Assembly: GCA_050730655.1 (NCBI GenBank)
Contig: JBOHNL010000013.1
Location: 124,001-188,000 of the forward strand
Source: JAFEBO01 sp050730655
GTDB lineage: Bacteria > Planctomycetota > Phycisphaerae > Phycisphaerales > UBA1924
DNA length: 64,000 bases
Direction of reading: 5' to 3'
The stretch's first letter is position 1. Each line of letters opens with the position of its first letter. A program made the position numbers and the translations under genes. The notes beneath the pieces are model-generated. The model was not told the DNA's origin, made no database searches, and saw only the letters and a list, made by a program, of their open reading frames with translations. This document shows, piece after piece, positions 25,393 to 34,017 of this stretch.

Positions 25393-27141
25393 CTACTTGC
25401 CCTTTAAGGCCTTCTTCACCGTGTCAACCAGCTGCTCGATCTGGAACGGCTTGAACAGCACACTCTGCAGACCTTCCTGGCTTGCACGCACGATTGAGTG
25501 GTGCGGATCATAGCCGAATCCGGTCATCAGGATCACCGGAATATCGGGCCGGTACTTCTTTGCCGCGGCAAACACTTCATACCCGTTGTGATCCGGCATG
25601 CGGATATCGCTGACAACGAGGTCGTACGGAACCTCCTGCTCGATCGCAGCCGTATCGAGCGCGACGATCGCTTCGCCGCCGCCATTGCACACCGTGACGC
25701 GGGCCCCGCGGTTGCGCAGCACGCTTCCGATGATCTGGCGGATCTTGGGCTGATCGTCCGCCACCAGCACGCGCCGACCCTGCAGAATCGGATCGAGCGT
25801 GCGATTTTCCATCGCCTTTTCGACGCCGAGCAGCGTCTGGGGTCCGCTCGCGACATCGCGCACGCGTGACCGAATCGCCTCGACATCACGCAGAATCCGG
25901 GCAACATGCGCACTGGTTGTCGGATCATCCGCGACCACCTGCTGCAGGAATTCAACCTGCTGCACGATGTCCGCCAGCGGCTCCGCAAGCTCGCCTTCCA
26001 CGCGGCCGCTCACGCTGAGATTCGTCGTCGTCCGCTCGACAACCAGGTTCTCCTGCATGTGCACGGCCATCGCGATATACCGCGCGAAGATCTCGGCAAG
26101 CTGGCGATCGTCATCATCGAAGGCCGCTTCTTCCTGGCTCTCGATGTTCAGAATCCCGATGACCTTGTCGTGCAGGCGCAAAGGCACAGTCAAACTCGAT
26201 CGCGCGCCATGCAACCCCGGCAGGAACAAATCGTCCTTGCTGGTATCGTCGCAGATGTAGCTCTTGCCCGTCGCCGCGACGTAGCCGCTGATTCCATTCC
26301 CATCGGGCTTGGCGAAAATATCGAACGCTTCGTACTCGCTCGGCAATCCGACCTTGATCACAAGTTCGAGCCGACCCGAACGCGCATCCAGCAGCCGAAT
26401 CGCGAAGTGGTCAAAACGCAAAAGGTCGCGCGAGAACCGCACGACCTTATCTTCCAGCACTTTCAATCTTTCCGCGGCATTGAGTTTTCGAACCGCGTCG
26501 GCATCAAGCGTAAAAAGCTCTGCGCCGGCCCGGTCAATCGCGTCCATCCGAAGTCGAACGCGATTCGCGGCAGTCACGTCTCGAATCACGAGCGCGACCA
26601 GTTGCTCTTGCTCTGCGCCCGGCGTCGGAACCGGAAGGCCCGGAAAGTTCGGTGCCACGAGCGAGACCAGCACCTCGAAATACCGCAAGCCATCCGCAGA
26701 GGTCAGCTCGAGTCGTTGACTCGGCTCTGCGTCCGGCTTGACGCCGCCGACCGACAACCCGAGCTTTTGATGCTCGATCAACTCGGTCCCGACTTCCTTT
26801 GCCGCGAGGTTGAGCAATTCGGCCGTGCGCGGGTCGTATCCGTTGAAAAGGTCATTGGCCCAGAGTCGTTCGCCGGAGCGGGCAAAGAGCGCCACACCCT
26901 CACCTATCGCGTTGAGTAGAGAGACCGACCACGCCGGGCCCTGAGCCGTCCCAAGCGTCGTCTTGTCCTGCCGCTCACCTGCAACCAACGGACGAACCCC
27001 CTGAGGCTTCTCGCCCTCACCGAGCGCGTGTTCGACGGGACCGACGGTCACCTCGAACGATCCCTGGAGCCGATCCTTCAATCGTGAAGCATCGGCTGCT
27101 ACGCCGGAGAAGACGACGAGTTTTGGCCGGTCATCGGGCAT
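25393..27141 (-). CDS. PAS/GAF-domain response regulator
   Basis: The start is taken at Met 27141 (MPDDRPKLVVFSG); the frame is open to 27222. The 582 residues comprise a PAS-like N-terminal part with LLNAIGEGVALFARSGERLWAN, a GAF domain (about 240-370; RFDHFAIRLLDARSG, NGISGYVAATGKSYICDD, LTVPLRLHDKVIGILNIES), a helical stretch resembling a histidine kinase dimerisation region without the conserved His, and a C-terminal receiver domain (about 455-582). The receiver shows VLVADDQPKIRQII, the phospho-acceptor Asp in LVVSDIRMP, Thr in ILMTG, and Lys in VLFKPF. There is no output domain, so it probably acts by protein contact. It is divergent from the ABC transporter operon. Confidence 0.85.
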   Translation of the reverse strand: MPDDRPKLVVFSGVAADASRLKDRLQGSFEVTVGPVEHALGEGEKPQGVRPLVAGERQDKTTLGTAQGPAWSVSLLNAIGEGVALFARSGERLWANDLFNGYDPRTAELLNLAAKEVGTELIEHQKLGLSVGGVKPDAEPSQRLELTSADGLRYFEVLVSLVAPNFPGLPVPTPGAEQEQLVALVIRDVTAANRVRLRMDAIDRAGAELFTLDADAVRKLNAAERLKVLEDKVVRFSRDLLRFDHFAIRLLDARSGRLELVIKVGLPSEYEAFDIFAKPDGNGISGYVAATGKSYICDDTSKDDLFLPGLHGARSSLTVPLRLHDKVIGILNIESQEEAAFDDDDRQLAEIFARYIAMAVHMQENLVVERTTTNLSVSGRVEGELAEPLADIVQQVEFLQQVVADDPTTSAHVARILRDVEAIRSRVRDVASGPQTLLGVEKAMENRTLDPILQGRRVLVADDQPKIRQIIGSVLRNRGARVTVCNGGGEAIVALDTAAIEQEVPYDLVVSDIRMPDHNGYEVFAAAKKYRPDIPVILMTGFGYDPHHSIVRASQEGLQSVLFKPFQIEQLVDTVKKALKGK

Positions 27142-27403
27142 CCGGGCCAGCAGCCTGTTCGAGAAGTCTTGCGAACACGTTGCGACCGAGTGTAGCGGAC
27201 GACGCAAATCGCGCCGCCTCAATTCGGCCGCTCAATTCAACACGTCCCATCTCCCACGCCTCCGCAACGCCTTCACACTCGCACATGACGCAATTTCCGC
27301 GCCGATGCCCTTTTTGACGCCGCGGCATGCTCGATGCCCGACGTAACTCCTCATATCGTCCCGGTCCCCTCCCCCTCTTCAGCCGTCCGAGAATGCCGCC
27401 TTT

Positions 27404-28393
27404 ATGCTCGACGTCCGCGACATCCACAAGTGGTATGGCCCGTTTCACGCTGTGCGAGGCGTTTCATTCGCCGCCAAACGTGGTGAGGTCGTCGGCCTGC
27501 TCGGGCCCAATGGCGCCGGCAAGACCACCTCCATCCGGATGATCACCGGAGTCTTTCCCCCCTCCCGCGGCACGATCGAGATCGATGGGCTCTCCATCCG
27601 CACCGACCCGGAGGCCTCGCGCCGCCATATCGGGTATCTACCCGAATCTGCGCCGCTGTATCCGGAGATGAGCGTCACCGGCTATCTGTCGTATCGCGCG
27701 AAACTTTTCGGCGTTTCTGCGTCCGACCGGTCCGGCGCTATTGAGCGGGCGCTTTCCCTCACATCTCTGGACGAAGTTCGACGTAAACGCATCAGTGCGC
27801 TTTCAAAGGGGTTTCGGCAGCGAGTCGGCCTTGCGGCGGCAGCGCTCCATCGCCCGGGCCTGCTCGTCCTCGATGAACCCGCCAACGGACTCGATCCGAC
27901 GCAGATTCGCCAGATGCGCGAGACAATCCGCTCTCTGGCGAAAGACACGTGTGTGCTTCTCAGCTCGCACATTCTGAGCGAGGTAGAACTCACCTGTGAC
28001 CGGGTGATTGTCATCGCCGCCGGGCGCGTGCTGGCAGACGGGACGCCGGCCGAGCTTCGCGAGCGCCACGCGCCAGACAGCGCGATTCTGATCGAAATCG
28101 CAGAACCTGAGTCGACTGCCGCAATCATCGCCGTGCGTTCGACTCCCGGCGTTGCGGATGTCGAGTCGAGCAAGACCGAGAACGGGTGGCGCTCGCTTCG
28201 TGTCCGGCTGCGGCCGTCAGCGGAAACTTCCACCACGGATCAGCTCGCGGCAGTCGCGCGCTCGCTTCACAATGTCGCCGTCGTGCCCCGGGTGCTCACG
28301 CCCGATGCTCCGGGGCTCGAACGGGTGTTCCATTCGCTGCTTGAAGCGAGTGTTGAGAATTCATCGGCTCAAAGCGCAGGTGCCGCGGCATGA
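27404..28393 (+). CDS. ABC transporter ATP-binding protein, GldA-like
   Basis: The 329-residue protein has Walker A GPNGAGKTT (34-42), signature LSKGF (133-137; a variant of LSGGQ), Walker B LLVLDEP (153-159), and the H-loop His in SSHIL. A C-terminal extension of about 100 residues follows the nucleotide domain, as in ABC-2 exporters. It is followed by a permease and a GldG-like protein; together they resemble the GldA/F/G set of Bacteroidetes gliding systems, homologues of which occur widely outside gliding bacteria. The exported substrate is unknown. It overlaps the permease gene by four bases. Confidence 0.88.
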   Translation: MLDVRDIHKWYGPFHAVRGVSFAAKRGEVVGLLGPNGAGKTTSIRMITGVFPPSRGTIEIDGLSIRTDPEASRRHIGYLPESAPLYPEMSVTGYLSYRAKLFGVSASDRSGAIERALSLTSLDEVRRKRISALSKGFRQRVGLAAAALHRPGLLVLDEPANGLDPTQIRQMRETIRSLAKDTCVLLSSHILSEVELTCDRVIVIAAGRVLADGTPAELRERHAPDSAILIEIAEPESTAAIIAVRSTPGVADVESSKTENGWRSLRVRLRPSAETSTTDQLAAVARSLHNVAVVPRVLTPDAPGLERVFHSLLEASVENSSAQSAGAAA

Positions 28394-29112
28394 GCGCGAC
28401 ACTCACGATCGCCCGGCGCGAACTCTCGTCATACTTCCGGCTCCCCGTCGGCTGGTTCACGATCGCTCTCTTTTTGTTCCTTTGCGGGTGCGTCTTCGGG
28501 CTCGTCGTTCTCGCGCCCGGGCGGATTGCGAGCCTGCGTGCCTTCTTCGGCGGCGCCGGCTGGATTCTGCTTCCGGTTGTCCCCGCGATCAGCATGCGGC
28601 TTTTCAGTGAAGAAATGCGCAGCGGCACGATTGAACCGCTGATTACTTCTCCCGCGCGGGAATTCTCGATCGTGCTCGGAAAGTTTTTCGGGGCTGCCGC
28701 GATGCTGGCCCTGATGCTTCTGCCGACGCTGCTCTACGCTGGCGTGCTCGCACGCGTCTCGGCTCGGCCGCCGGAACTGGGACCGCTGATCGCGGGATAT
28801 CTCAGCTTGCTGCTGCCCGGCATTTTCTATCTGTCGATCGGCACACTTTGTTCGGCGCTGACGAACAACCAGACGCTCGCATTTCTCGCGACGCTCTTCA
28901 TCCTGCTGGCGCTCATGCTCGCTTCGGCGCTCGGCCCCGCGGTCGCCCCGACGGTGCTCCAACCCGCACTCGCATGGCTCTCGTTTGACTCGCGGATTCA
29001 GGACTTCGCCAAGGGCATCATCGATCTCCGCCACGTCGTCTTCTTCCTGGCGGCAAGCGTTCTCCCGATCCTGCTCGCCGGCACCGCGCTCCGCGCTCGG
29101 AGGCTCGGATAA
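28390..29112 (+). CDS. ABC-2 type permease, GldF-like
   Basis: The 240-residue membrane protein has about six helices, for example PVGWFTIALFLFLCGCVFGLVVL, AAMLALMLLPTLLYAGVLA, YLSLLLPGIFYLSIGTL and FLAASVLPILLAGTALRA. The sequence FSEEMRSGTIEPLITSP between helices is the hallmark of ABC-2 permeases (Glu-Lys/Arg-x-x-x-x-T-x-E-x-L). It is coupled to the ATPase gene by a four-base overlap and shares one base with the next gene. Together the three genes probably make an exporter. Confidence 0.88.
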   Translation: MSATLTIARRELSSYFRLPVGWFTIALFLFLCGCVFGLVVLAPGRIASLRAFFGGAGWILLPVVPAISMRLFSEEMRSGTIEPLITSPAREFSIVLGKFFGAAAMLALMLLPTLLYAGVLARVSARPPELGPLIAGYLSLLLPGIFYLSIGTLCSALTNNQTLAFLATLFILLALMLASALGPAVAPTVLQPALAWLSFDSRIQDFAKGIIDLRHVVFFLAASVLPILLAGTALRARRLG

Positions 29113-31241
29113 TGCGCCGAATCTCCTTTTGGCTCTGGACCGTTGTCGGCCTCTTCGCGGCGCTCGCATCGATCGCACTTGCAAACGTTGTCGCTGCTCG
29201 CTTTGCGCCACGCTTTGATGTGACTGCGTCGGGAGAACACCGGCTCAGCCCGCGCGCCCAAGCCGTGCTTGCACGGCTTTCCGCTCCGGCCCGGCTCATC
29301 GTCGCCGCCGATTTTCAGCGCGTGAGCCCGGAGGCTTTCCGAGATTCGAACGACGTGCTCGAACGCTTCACGCGGAGCGGCAAGCTCGAACTTGCGCTGA
29401 TCGATCTGGGTTCACCCGCAGGACAAAAGCAGTATCAGGAAGTGCTTGCGGATCTGATCGCGCGTGATCGCTCTGAACTACAGACGCAGGCGAACGCTGT
29501 CCGTGCCGCCGCCTCCTCCGCGTCCGAAGTCGCGGCCTGGGCCCAAACATCTCTTTCGCGAACGCTGGATGATCTCCGTGCTGCGCTGCCTGCCGGGACG
29601 AGCGGCCCGGTGCAATCGGCTCGAAACGCTCTTGAACAGCGCGCCGCGGGCGCTCGCATCGCGGGGCGTGATCTGGCGACGGCTCTTTCGAAAATCGATG
29701 AGCCGCTGAACGCAAAGATCGGCGATCTCGAACTGCCCGCGACTGATAAGGCAAGCGAGGCGATTCGACGCGACCTCCGCGCCGCGACGGACCAACTCAG
29801 CCAGATCGTCGGCGAAGTTCGGCGTCTCTCGCGCCAGACCGATCTGGGCGATTCCTTTACAGCCCGTGCGGCCGCCGCAGCAGACTCCATCGCGCAGCAG
29901 CGCGATCGCCTGGCTGTTGTTTCCGAATCGCTCGCACGGCTGCCCCGCCCGGGTGTGTTGCGCGTGGCTTCGGCGCTGCGCCAGTCTGCCGCCGCGATCA
30001 TCGTCCCACCCACCGGCAACCGCCTCTCGGCAATTCCGCTCGATGAACTCTTCCCTGCGCGGGAGATCGTGATTTCCTCCGGAGCCCGTGCCGACAACCG
30101 GCGTCACGTCGAGGAGTTTCTCACGGCCTCGCTCGCATCGACGCTCCTTGAAAAACCGCCAATCGCCGTGTTCGTTCACGCTGAAGAACGCCCCTATGTC
30201 ACCGAAGCGCCATTTCTCGAACATCTGCGCGATGGCCTTTTGATGAAGGGGATCGACATCGTCGAATGGTCGGTGCTTCTCGAGCCCGAACCCTCCGGAC
30301 TCACCCGCCTCGATCCATCGCGAACGCGCCCGGCAGTCTTCATCATCCTGCCCCCTGATTCCACAACTGCCGCACGCCCGGGTGAACAGCGCGGCGGGAT
30401 CGAGCGCTCGCAGCGGCTCGGCGCCGCGATCGACAAGCTCGCTGCGGATCACCAGAACATTCTGCTCAGTCTGAATCCGTCCATTCAGCGCACCTACGGC
30501 GACGCCGATCCATTCCTGCCGATCCTCCAGCGCTTCGGGCTCGAGAGCGCCGCGGGCAAGCCCATCTTCACCGAGCGGTTTGATCAGGGAAAACGCGAAG
30601 TCGATACCGACCGGACTGTCATCGCAGGAAGTGCGGGTGAAGCGCCGCAGAATACCGTGAATCCGGTCTTCGGCGCGATCCGCGGGCTGCCGACGTATCT
30701 GCCCTGGCCGATCGCATTCAAGACCACGTCCGGCGCATCATCGACGGTTTCGCCTCTGCTGCAGATTCCCGGCGACGACAGTGCATGGGGCGAATCGAGC
30801 TGGCTCCTGATCTGGCAAACACCGCGTGCACAGCGCGCCGCTCTTGCAGGTTCGCCCAAGTTCGATGCAGCAAAGGATGAGCGAGGGCCGTGGACCATCG
30901 CCGTCGGCGCCGAGATTCCTGCCTCGTCGACAACACTCGCGCAGCGCCTGCTCGCCGTCGGATCCACCGGATGGTTCTTTGATTCGCTCACACAGCCCGG
31001 TGTTCAGGTCGATGGCCGGGTCGTGTCGCCCTTCCCGGGCAATCAGGAACTTTTTGACTCAGCGCTCTACTGGCTGAGCTTTGCCGATGAGTTGATCGCC
31101 CAAAGCCCGCAGGCCAGTTCCATCCCGCTCATCGGCAGCATCGACCCGGGTCGTCTGCTCTGGCTTCGCCTGATCATTATTCTCGGGTTGCCGCTCTGCG
31201 TGCTCGCCCTTGGCGTCGTTCATCGCGCTGTCTTTGGTTGA
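29112..31241 (+). CDS. GldG-like ABC-associated auxiliary protein
   Basis: The 709-residue protein has one transmembrane helix at the N-terminus (WTVVGLFAALASIALANVVAA) and one at the C-terminus (LLWLRLIIILGLPLCVLALGVVH). Between them lie an alpha/beta domain of the GldG/DUF4350-like type (FDVTASGEHRLSPRAQAVL, APARLIVAADF, and DIVEWSVLLEPEP), an inserted coiled coil (about 105-290, rich in Ala, Arg, Leu) and a second alpha/beta part. It is coupled to the permease gene. The inserted coiled coil makes it longer than the Bacteroidetes GldG (about 560 aa). Its C-terminal 61 codons are overlapped by the zinc-ribbon gene on the other strand. Confidence 0.82.
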   Translation: MRRISFWLWTVVGLFAALASIALANVVAARFAPRFDVTASGEHRLSPRAQAVLARLSAPARLIVAADFQRVSPEAFRDSNDVLERFTRSGKLELALIDLGSPAGQKQYQEVLADLIARDRSELQTQANAVRAAASSASEVAAWAQTSLSRTLDDLRAALPAGTSGPVQSARNALEQRAAGARIAGRDLATALSKIDEPLNAKIGDLELPATDKASEAIRRDLRAATDQLSQIVGEVRRLSRQTDLGDSFTARAAAAADSIAQQRDRLAVVSESLARLPRPGVLRVASALRQSAAAIIVPPTGNRLSAIPLDELFPAREIVISSGARADNRRHVEEFLTASLASTLLEKPPIAVFVHAEERPYVTEAPFLEHLRDGLLMKGIDIVEWSVLLEPEPSGLTRLDPSRTRPAVFIILPPDSTTAARPGEQRGGIERSQRLGAAIDKLAADHQNILLSLNPSIQRTYGDADPFLPILQRFGLESAAGKPIFTERFDQGKREVDTDRTVIAGSAGEAPQNTVNPVFGAIRGLPTYLPWPIAFKTTSGASSTVSPLLQIPGDDSAWGESSWLLIWQTPRAQRAALAGSPKFDAAKDERGPWTIAVGAEIPASSTTLAQRLLAVGSTGWFFDSLTQPGVQVDGRVVSPFPGNQELFDSALYWLSFADELIAQSPQASSIPLIGSIDPGRLLWLRLIIILGLPLCVLALGVVHRAVFG

Positions 31242-31751
31242 TGAATCGCGCTGCACTGGTCCGCGCGTGTACAGCAAGTGCAGGCCGCAGCGCGAACACA
31301 CCCAATCGCGATGCCCGTGCGGGCGAGTCTCCCCGCCGCAGGATGAACACGGGAGCGAGTCACCCGCGGAAAACGCGTGGCGCGCCCCGCATTCCGGACA
31401 AATCAGCAGCCCCTTCTCCGGTTCAAGCCCGAGCAAACTGTACCCGCACTTGCGGCAAGCTCCCTCGTTTCGCTTCGGCAGGCAGGCGATGTACGCGCCG
31501 ATCACTCCCACCGTGACCCCAAACGGCACGAGCAGAATCATGAACGAATCGGTGCGTTCGATGCCGAACCGTGCGCCCACCCAGAGATAAAACCTCGCGA
31601 CAAACCACACCCCAAAGACGCCCAGGCCCACCAATCCAAATCCGAGCCATCGCCGACGCCACCTCAGTGCCGCCCACCAGACCAACCCGGCATAAACCAC
31701 AAACAGCATCACGCGGGCGTTTCCTTGCCGGCGGAACTGCCGGCCATTCAC
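31059..31751 (-). CDS. membrane protein with two zinc ribbons
   Basis: The protein starts at Met 31751 or Met 31709 (MLFVVYAGLVWW) and has three hydrophobic segments (VVYAGLVWWAALRW, LGFGLVGLGVFGVWFVARFYL and FMILLVPFGVTVGVIGAYIACL). These are followed by a cytoplasmic-type zinc ribbon CRKCGYSLLGLEPEKGLLICPECG and a second pair CSSCGGETRPHGHRDWVCSRCG. Cys-x-x-Cys-Gly-Tyr-x-Leu-x-Gly-Leu is characteristic of many planctomycete membrane proteins. The function is unknown. The reading frame continues for about 61 codons into the end of the oppositely directed GldG-like gene; this tail (KGEHAERQPENNDQAKPEQ) is low-complexity, and its reality is uncertain. Confidence 0.72.
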   Translation of the reverse strand: MNGRQFRRQGNARVMLFVVYAGLVWWAALRWRRRWLGFGLVGLGVFGVWFVARFYLWVGARFGIERTDSFMILLVPFGVTVGVIGAYIACLPKRNEGACRKCGYSLLGLEPEKGLLICPECGARHAFSAGDSLPCSSCGGETRPHGHRDWVCSRCGLHLLYTRGPVQRDSSTKDSAMNDAKGEHAERQPENNDQAKPEQTTRVDAADERDGTGLRALGDQLIGKAQPVER

Positions 31752-31802
31752 CCAGACCGCAAAATGCTACGTCGCAAACCGAGAACCAGATTCACGCCGG
31801 AT

Positions 31803-32960
31803 TTACCGTCCGGCTTTGAAGAACGTCCGGAGCGAGTCGTAGATGTCGTCGCGTCCGTTTACCTTGCTGGTGATGAGCCGCGGGCCGAGTTCATCCGATG
31901 CGCCGTCCTTGAATGCCTCGTTGAGGACATTGATAAAGCTGCCGCTGCCGTACGCGCTCGTCACTTGGCAGTAACCGAACATGTTGCAGATCGGGAGCAA
32001 TTGCTCTTCGAGCAGTTTCACGCAGAGGCGATTGTCCGCATCAGAGCTGTTGTCGCCGTCGGAGAAGTGAAACAGGTACGTGTTCCAATCGCCCGGGTCG
32101 TAGTGCATGTCGAGCAGCTCTTTGCAGCTCTGGAACGCGCTCGAGATCCGAGTTCCGCCGTCTTCACGCACGCTGAAGAACGTCTTGCGATCGACTTCCT
32201 GCGCGCGGACATCGTGCACGATGAATCGGCTCTCGACGCCCTCGTAATTTCGCCGTAGCCACGTGTCGATCCAGAACGCTTCGAGGCGAACCAGTTCCTT
32301 CTGTTCGTCGCCCATCGAGCCCGAAACGTCCATCATGTACACGATGAGCGCGTTGCTCTGAGGTTTCTTGATCTCGTTCCAGCTTCGAAACCGCAGATCG
32401 TTGCGAATCGGAATGATCACCGGATTCGTCGCGTCATAGGTACCGGTCGAAATCTGGCGTTTGAGCGCTTCGCGATACGTTCGCTTGAAGTGACGAAGTG
32501 CCGCCGGACCAACCGGGCGGATCCCGGAGTATTTGTCGCGGATCGTCGTCACCCGATGTTCGCCCCGCGGCTTGATCCGGGGCAGCTTTAACTCTTCCGC
32601 AAGGATGTCGGCAAGCTCTTCCATCGAGACATCAACCTCGAGGATGTGCTTACCTTCCTCCTCGCCGCCCTGTCCGTCTTTGCCGCCGACGGCTTGGCCT
32701 TCCTTGCCTTCGCCCATGCCGACGCCACCGGAGTTGTCGCCGTAACGGAACGTCGGAATGTCAATGTCGTGCACGGGAATGGACACAAAGCGCTTGCCTT
32801 CGCGCCCGATCAGTTCGCCCCGTGAGAGGAACTTCCGCAGGTCGCGCCGGATCTTGCCCTGCACGATCTGCCGGAAGCGTTGATGGTCTTGTTCGATCTT
32901 GCTGACCATGTCCCCACCCCCACCGTACGACGAGCGCGGCCGTGCGCTCAAAATGTCCAT
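31803..32960 (-). CDS. DUF444 (YeaH/YhbH) family protein
   Basis: The 385-residue protein belongs to the DUF444 family, of which E. coli YeaH and B. subtilis YhbH are members. These are usually encoded beside a PrkA-type kinase and SpoVR. It shows a basic N-terminus, VSIPVHDIDIPTFRYGD (a conserved family segment), a Gly/Glu/Lys-rich loop, and a C-terminal von Willebrand A-like fold with the metal-site motif MMDVSGSMG, a later Thr in EDGGTRISSA, and FSDGDNSSD. Start alternatives are Met 32960 and Met 32909. Neither prkA nor spoVR is in view, so it stands apart from its usual partners. Confidence 0.9.
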   Translation of the reverse strand: MDILSARPRSSYGGGGDMVSKIEQDHQRFRQIVQGKIRRDLRKFLSRGELIGREGKRFVSIPVHDIDIPTFRYGDNSGGVGMGEGKEGQAVGGKDGQGGEEEGKHILEVDVSMEELADILAEELKLPRIKPRGEHRVTTIRDKYSGIRPVGPAALRHFKRTYREALKRQISTGTYDATNPVIIPIRNDLRFRSWNEIKKPQSNALIVYMMDVSGSMGDEQKELVRLEAFWIDTWLRRNYEGVESRFIVHDVRAQEVDRKTFFSVREDGGTRISSAFQSCKELLDMHYDPGDWNTYLFHFSDGDNSSDADNRLCVKLLEEQLLPICNMFGYCQVTSAYGSGSFINVLNEAFKDGASDELGPRLITSKVNGRDDIYDSLRTFFKAGR

Positions 32961-33042
32961 GCGCGGAATCTGGAGCGCCGGATGCAGCTCATCCGGTTTC
33001 TACGAACCGACACCGTCCTTTGATCATCGGCCGAAAGCGGTT

Positions 33043-34017
33043 TCAGCTTCGAACCGCCTCGACGGCCGCCAGGCTTTCCTCCGCACGGACCTTCCCAAAC
33101 CGCCTGAATAGCCACCAGAGGCTCAGCAGCCCCACAGGCACGGCTACAACCACCTCGCAGGCACGATTCAGTAGTTCGACGGACACCCCGTCCAACACCG
33201 GCATGGAGGTGTCCTTGCCGTACCACTCCGGCAAACTTCGCGCTGCCAGGCCCACCATCCATTCTCGGACGCCAAGGCCATTGCCGGCAAATGGCACGAG
33301 CGACGCCGACTGGCTGATCCCCGCGATTGCGGCCGTGGTGCTCAGGCCCTGCGGCCGGCCCGCGATCCAAAAGAGCAGCCAGTAGCGCAGCGCCCACACG
33401 AGCGAATCGGCGTACCGAAACGCAAACGCGCCGCAGTATCGCCACCAGTGCGTCATCACACCCCTGCGCGGCGCTGCAAGCCCAATCAACGAGATCGCCA
33501 GCGGTGACGCGATGAACGTCGCCTTCACCTCTTCGCTCCACAAACGTTCGGCCGCGATCGAAGCGAGCGCGACTTGCAATCCGAAACAACAAAGCCCGAT
33601 GACGATCGACTGGATCACCACCACCAGCGACCATCGATAATCGATCCCGTTCACCGTCTTGTGATACGCGACGCGACCCGCAACACCGGGCTTCAACGGC
33701 AGAAAGTTCAGCAGCCACGCGCCGCCCAGCAGCGCAAGCATCTCGCCGCACGACACCTTCCCAAATCGCAGAGTTAGAACCCAGAAGCTCATCGATGCGA
33801 GCGTCAAACACACCAGCGGCAGGAGCACAAGCGCAGCCAGCCCCCCCGGATGTTCCGCGGCACGCGAAAACGCGCGAACGCCATCCGATGAACCCGCCCA
33901 CGCGGCGTAGATCGCAAGCGCAAATAGCCCCGCGCCAACCACGAACAAAATAAGCCGGACGGCGGATCTGGCGGACGATCGCTTCACGCTGCTCGCGCCA
34001 TTCCCGCTCACGATCAC
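33043..34017 (-). CDS. polytopic membrane protein, UPF0104/flippase-like
   Basis: The 324-residue protein has about seven or eight hydrophobic segments. The positions of LLNFLPLKPGVAGRVAYHK, LLPLVCLTLASMSFWVLTLRFG and FAGNGLGVREWMVGL resemble the lysylphosphatidylglycerol synthetase membrane region/UPF0104 family, some members of which handle lipid-linked substrates. It lacks a soluble aminoacyl-transfer domain, so a lysyltransfer role is unlikely. Its start overlaps the end of the upstream TPR gene by four bases, indicating coupling. Confidence 0.75.
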   Translation of the reverse strand: MIVSGNGASSVKRSSARSAVRLILFVVGAGLFALAIYAAWAGSSDGVRAFSRAAEHPGGLAALVLLPLVCLTLASMSFWVLTLRFGKVSCGEMLALLGGAWLLNFLPLKPGVAGRVAYHKTVNGIDYRWSLVVVIQSIVIGLCCFGLQVALASIAAERLWSEEVKATFIASPLAISLIGLAAPRRGVMTHWWRYCGAFAFRYADSLVWALRYWLLFWIAGRPQGLSTTAAIAGISQSASLVPFAGNGLGVREWMVGLAARSLPEWYGKDTSMPVLDGVSVELLNRACEVVVAVPVGLLSLWWLFRRFGKVRAEESLAAVEAVRS

